A DNA stretch of 9,843 nt, taken from an uncultured Eubacteriaceae bacterium. GTDB taxonomy: Bacteria > Bacillota > Clostridia > Eubacteriales > UBA1433. The DNA is taken from positions 1 through 9,843 of the forward strand of contig CALGIV010000150.1 in the NCBI GenBank assembly GCA_937914785.1. The letters run 5' to 3'. Below the pieces are notes generated by a model, which did not search any database, was not told the DNA's origin, and was given only the letters and a program-made list of their open reading frames with translations. Positions 6,945 through 9,843 of this stretch are shown one piece after another (position 1 is the stretch's first letter; each line of letters starts with the position of its first letter). A program made the position numbers and the translations under genes.

Positions 6945-7217
6945 AAAAACGGAAGAGATAAAGCAACATTACATAATACGACATCAAAAAATGAACAAAA
7001 CTTTTAGCAGTACTGCTTGTATCATAACTCTGGCATCTGCGTAACGCCATTTGGCGTATTGTTCGTCAGAGACGGATGCATCCGACCGATGCACCAAACA
7101 CCTTTGCCCTTTCACTCCTTTACCCCCAACACAGCGATAATGAACTGCGCCACATTCAGTTTTTTTCACAATGATGAATTGCAGTAAAAACCTCTTTTAT
7201 TATTTAAGGAATGTCCA
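6945..7217. other. Intergenic stretch with a dyad-rich, GC-richer patch
   Basis: 6945-7020 is AT-rich with no gene. About 7020-7160 is clearly richer in GC and holds nested dyads: ACGCCA-TT-TGGCGT (7044-7057), an outer TCTG/CAGA pair around it, and GCATC-CGACC-GATGC (7077-7091). A leftward frame of 61 codons from a GTG at 7169 has no ribosome-binding site and no recognisable product. The patch may be a relic of a small repeat or a structured RNA; I cannot say which. Confidence 0.4.
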
Positions 7218-7715
7218 ATGGGAACTAAAACAAAACCTCATAAAATTGAGTCACAAGCCAAAGATATCGTGCGAAGCAGAATTAACAGCAATAAAAATTA
7301 CTCTGCGCTTTTTCGCGAGCTAACTGAACGCGATTATGGCATAGACGCTATAGTAGAGTTGTTTGATGATGAAGATAACCCTACAGGTAAATTTGCTTTG
7401 CTACAAATAAAAGGAACATCAAAAACAATAGTGCCACTGAAAAATAAACCCAACCTAATACCCTGCTCTATTTCAACGTCGAATGCAAGATATGCAAAAC
7501 AAAATATAATCCCAGTAATTTTAATTTATGTTACTCTGAATAAAGCAGAGGGCTTTTATTTTGTATTTTTACAGGAATTACTGACTGATGACAATAAAGA
7601 TAAATTAGATAAACAAAAATCTTTAACCGTGCATATTCCAATCTACAATAATGCACAAGAAGACTTAGCTCCTTTATTTGAAGCAATAAATGAATTTTAT
7701 ACGAAAAAGGCCTAA
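7218..7715 (+). CDS. DUF4365-type protein, PD-(D/E)XK-nuclease-like fold
   Basis: This encodes 165 aa. The start ATG has AAGGA (7206-7210) 7 nt upstream. The core RELTERDYGIDAIVE (33-47), followed by TGKFALLQIKG (56-66), is the usual arrangement of DUF4365 (PF14280): a conserved D43 after an acidic E38/D39 and a Q63-I-K65 strand in place of the (D/E)xK of restriction endonuclease-like folds. There is no membrane segment. DUF4365 proteins often occur in defence islands or alone beside mobile DNA; their biochemical role is mostly undetermined, so antiviral nuclease is an inference. The gene is AT-rich like the heparinase gene and stands alone in the inserted block, with no toxin-antitoxin or restriction partner visible. 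Confidence 0.75.
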   Translation: MGTKTKPHKIESQAKDIVRSRINSNKNYSALFRELTERDYGIDAIVELFDDEDNPTGKFALLQIKGTSKTIVPLKNKPNLIPCSISTSNARYAKQNIIPVILIYVTLNKAEGFYFVFLQELLTDDNKDKLDKQKSLTVHIPIYNNAQEDLAPLFEAINEFYTKKA

Positions 7716-7922
7716 TATTAGTCCTATTTCTCACCCGCCCTCCATAAGTGGACAGCGTTTTTTTCGCTCCTACTCTCTGTCCGCCGGCTATTCATTGACA
7801 AAGCTCGTCCTCCTCAAAATCGGCCCCGCAACGCCCTTTACCGATTACTTGAGCTTACGAATTTTGATGCTCTACCGCCAACTGCCGCCGACAACACAAA
7901 GAAAACAACTTCGCCGCATACA
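7716..7922. other. Unexplained GC-richer segment with a bulged hairpin
   Basis: Composition returns to backbone-like values here. GGACAGCG (7750-7757), seven T and then CGC (7765-7767) with CTGTCC (7777-7782) can form a bulged stem. CCCCGCAAC (7824-7832) followed by GCCCTTTACCGATTACT (7833-7849) nearly repeats the start of the 114-bp repeat with a 9-nt gap. All minus-strand frames are broken by stops. The only open frame runs rightward from 7690 into the repeat and has no signal of its own, so I call no gene here. Confidence 0.4.
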
Positions 7923-7962
7923 CCCCGCAACCATTGCACCGCTCTTTATCGATTACTACCAT
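7855..7962 (-). pseudogene. Truncated duplicate of the nitroreductase 5' end
   Basis: Repeat copy 2 carries the nitroreductase ribosome-binding site and ATG (7962). The frame reads MVVIDKERCNGCG exactly as in the intact gene. The sequence then departs, giving 35 codons ending at a TAA (7855-7857). Only two cluster cysteines of the first [4Fe-4S] motif remain, so no functional ferredoxin is expected. Confidence 0.75.
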
Positions 7963-8036
7963 AAAATCCCTCCTGCGAAATAAGTATCCTTAAAATTATC
8001 ATACAGTAAAATAAAAGAAATACAATCTTTTCTTTC
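7923..8036. repeat. Exact 114-bp direct repeat, copy 2
   Basis: Identical to 4403-4516 at an offset of 3520. It carries a second copy of the nitroreductase promoter (7998-8025, minus strand), which here points into the acquired block and runs antisense to the DUF4365-type gene. Confidence 0.97.
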
Positions 8037-8126
8037 CCACAAAAACTAAAAGCTTTATCTGTTTTATCGATTCGTCCTCAAATACAAGAGGATTTTAAAA
8101 TAACATTTTATTTTCAATCTGTTTTA

Positions 8127-8135
8127 TGATATATT
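8127..8135 (+). promoter_or_regulatory. Possible extended -10 promoter for the membrane protein gene
   Basis: TGATATATT reads as TGn followed by TATATT (8130-8135), about 50 nt before the ATG at 8187. No convincing -35 lies at the right distance. A small hairpin TCCTC/GAGGA followed by TTTT lies upstream near 8072-8096. Confidence 0.3.
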
Positions 8136-8186
8136 TATGACCATAAACAAGCCGTTCATTAAATAAGGAAAGCAGGATAGCAAATT

Positions 8187-8615
8187 ATGCAAAACTTTGG
8201 TTACTCTATGTTATGGTTCTGGGTTAGCTATATCGTCGTGACATTAATTGGGATTTTACATACCACATTTAATATTTACGTATTGCATATGAAACCTATG
8301 GATAGCAACTCTATGGGCGAAGGATATGAGAAAACGAAACCTTTTCATCCTCTTTACAACATCATCATTTTCCCTGTTTTCGCATACCTGTATTTAAAGA
8401 CACTAACTGCACCAACCATCACAGATGCAGCCCTTACAGGCCTCCTATGGGTGAGTATCACCATCATTTTTGACGTGTTTGGATGGGTGATCATCAAACA
8501 CCCCTGGAGACTGTCATTTCGCGAATTTTACATTGAATATCAACCTTGGATCTCTCTGGTTTATCTGGCTATTTTCTTATCCCCGCTCGTCACCTTTGGC
8601 ATAATGATGATATAA
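8187..8615 (+). CDS. Small multi-pass membrane protein, unknown function
   Basis: This encodes 142 aa from an ATG with AGGA (8174-8177) 9 nt upstream. About four hydrophobic segments are visible (8-33, 58-72, 80-102 and 119-141). The N-terminal TLIGILHTTFNIYVLHMKPM and the polar turn IKHPWRLSFREFYIEYQPW (about 103-121), rich in aromatic and charged residues, look conserved and functional. I do not recognise a named family. It has its own likely promoter and ends 117 nt before a strong terminator, so it is probably monocistronic. It is less AT-rich than the inserted block, and before the insertion it would have been divergent from the nitroreductase gene. Confidence 0.8.
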   Translation: MQNFGYSMLWFWVSYIVVTLIGILHTTFNIYVLHMKPMDSNSMGEGYEKTKPFHPLYNIIIFPVFAYLYLKTLTAPTITDAALTGLLWVSITIIFDVFGWVIIKHPWRLSFREFYIEYQPWISLVYLAIFLSPLVTFGIMMI

Positions 8616-8732
8616 GCATAGGGCACACATTCTTTTATGACTGCAAACATTCTAATCTGCCATTATTAACACTGCTTTTTACATATCATCTTATGTTTGT
8701 ACGCAGAGTATACTTATGTCATCAAGATATAT

Positions 8733-8774
8733 AAAAACGGAACCCTGTTTAAAACACAGGCTTTCCGTTTTTTT
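8733..8774. terminator. Strong bidirectional Rho-independent terminator
   Basis: AAAAACGGAA (8733-8742) pairs with TTCCGTTTTT (8763-8772), and CCTGT pairs with ACAGG inside it, with a short AT loop. T tracts on both strands let it end the membrane-protein transcript rightward and the esterase transcript leftward; the esterase stop is at 8784-8786. Nothing else is seen in 8616-8732. Confidence 0.9.
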
Positions 8775-8783
8775 ATTCGATCC

Positions 8784-9784
8784 TTATCCCGCAATCACGC
8801 CAATCGATTGCAGCCATTTTTCACACAATGCAGGCCACTCACATACGACCGGATGATCCTGGGCAAGCCCTAATCCGTGCTTACCGCTCGGGAAAATATG
8901 CATTTCGTAAGACACCTTCTTTTCTTCCAGCGCTGAAGCAAATAGATACGTATTTTGTACCGAAACGTCCATATCGTCCGCCGTCGACCAGATAAATACA
9001 GGCGGCGTATCCGCCGTAACATTTTTCTCACTCGAAAGCAGTTCGATCATCTCCTCGGTCGGTTCCGGTCCAAGACACACCGCCTTAGACCTGTAATGTG
9101 CATACTCGCCCATCGTAATAACCGAATAGGCCAATATCAAAAAATCCGGCCGGCTGCTGATGCGGTCAATCGGATCTTTTGCAACGTTGAAGCAAGGTGC
9201 CCTCCGGCCGAAAACCCAATGATGCCGATCTGATCCGGGTCAATCTGATATTCATCCGCATGATATCGCAGATACCGGATCGCACGCTCCGCATCCGCCA
9301 ACTGCACCGGATAGCCGTACGGCGCAATTCGATAGTTTAAAATAAAGGCCGAAATTCCGATAGAATTCAACCACCGCGCAATCTCTGCCCCTTCCTTCTC
9401 AACGGCTTTTGTAATATAGCCGCCACCGGGACAGATAATCACCGCCGGCCTGCGCTCTCCCGCCGCAAGCGCATAGTCTACTTGCAAGGTCGGCTTTTGT
9501 TTCAGATTACTTTTAAATAATCTCGAATACAGCAATCTGTCCTGAATGCCCAAAGCCTCATAACATGACCTTAACAACGCTTGATCTTCCGGCGCATAAT
9601 ACGGGATCTCCTCTTCCGGCCAAAGCTCTACCAAAGTGGCCGAAGCGTCGACTTGCACATTGATAAGCGCCTGCGCTTCCGCGTAAACCGCTGCAATAAT
9701 CGCCACAACAAATACGAAAACTATTACAATTGCAGTTCTTGCTTTGTGTGCACTTTTCCGGCCAAACCGGACTGAATTTGCCAT
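8784..9784 (-). pseudogene. Membrane-anchored alpha/beta-hydrolase (esterase/lipase), split by a frameshift
   Basis: The 5' frame (9784-9137) gives MANSVRFGRK, an N-terminal membrane anchor (18-36), the oxyanion loop PGGGY (119-123) and the nucleophile elbow GFSAGG with S192. It then runs into out-of-frame sequence after HLASTL. The second frame continues with AKDPIDRISSRPDFLILAYS directly from about 9182 and carries the acid region TADDMDVSV and the catalytic His of KHGLGL, to the stop at 8784. Restoring one base near 9176-9185 gives a continuous 333-aa protein of normal length for BD-FAE/acetyl-xylan-esterase-like hydrolases, which de-esterify carbohydrate or small acyl esters. As read, the Ser and the Asp/His are separated, so the product should be inactive unless this is a sequencing error or recoding. 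The start ATG follows AAAGAGAGAG. A strong terminator lies behind the gene. Confidence 0.85.
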
Positions 9785-9843
9785 AAGCTCTCTCTTTCAA
9801 TTTTGAATATGCTCAACTGATATCTTTCTAATTTCCCAATTTT

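Larger units (their letters stand above)
4517..8036. mobile_element. AT-rich 3520-bp insertion bounded by 114-bp direct repeats
   Basis: The unit is one repeat copy plus the cargo. It holds a heparinase-type gene, a glycosyltransferase remnant, a DUF4365-type gene and two GC-richer non-coding patches. Base composition changes abruptly at the left edge (11 G+C of 60 in 6301-6360, against 33 of 60 in 2281-2340). No transposase, integrase, terminal inverted repeat or tRNA target is visible, so it is either passive cargo brought in by recombination or a remnant. The pre-insertion locus would be ...4516 joined to 8037..., putting the nitroreductase directly divergent from the gene at 8187. Confidence 0.6.

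Noticed and set aside
6984..7169. 61-codon leftward frame between the heparinase and DUF4365-type genes
   Set aside because: GTG start without a ribosome-binding site, no family resemblance, and it lies over palindromes.
7690..7983. 97-codon rightward frame running into repeat copy 2
   Set aside because: Its last 18 residues are the reverse strand of the nitroreductase start and recur in the shadow frame at 4098-4463; there is no ribosome-binding site.

Overview
The window looks like chromosome of an anaerobic Firmicute. A Negativicutes or Clostridia-type gut organism is my best guess, with no marker gene to fix it. The evidence is strong GGAGG ribosome-binding sites, a ferredoxin-nitroreductase fusion, a MATE pump and an SDR close to the Firmicute EF-P-modification reductase. 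The backbone genes are moderate to high in GC (33 of 60 bases in the sample line 2281-2340). One interior block is very AT-rich (11 of 60 bases in 6301-6360), which suggests acquired DNA.

Left part (1-1060): two small leftward genes of unknown function. One encodes a 91-aa Cys/Asn/Gly-rich protein (17 Cys) with a terminator behind it; the other encodes a 70-aa protein. A widely spaced 10-bp inverted repeat lies between them. Backbone (1061-4516): a rightward operon of a MATE exporter and an SDR coupled by an ATGA overlap, then a convergent leftward operon of a 2x[4Fe-4S] nitroreductase and a LspA-type signal peptidase, also coupled by an ATGA overlap. The SDR and lspA stop codons overlap tail to tail in a TTAA.

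Acquired block (4517-8036): the promoter, ribosome-binding site and first 13 codons of the nitroreductase are present twice as an exact 114-bp direct repeat (4403-4516 and 7923-8036, offset 3520). Between the copies lie a heparinase II/III-family gene with its own promoter, a 44-codon remnant of what looks like a glycosyltransferase gene, a DUF4365-type PD-(D/E)XK-like gene, and two unexplained GC-richer patches. No transposase or integrase is visible. The simplest reading is a 3.5-kb insertion or duplication at the nitroreductase promoter that placed a polysaccharide-locus fragment and a possible defence gene there. The repeats should allow clean loss of the block by recombination.

Right part (8037-9843): a small multi-pass membrane protein of unknown function, a strong bidirectional terminator, and a leftward membrane-anchored alpha/beta-hydrolase gene. 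The hydrolase gene is split by what appears to be a one-base frameshift, so the nucleophile serine and the Asp/His of the triad fall in different frames.

The most notable points are the 114-bp repeat architecture with its AT-rich cargo, the split esterase and the Cys-rich small protein. I do not see a clearly new multi-gene system.
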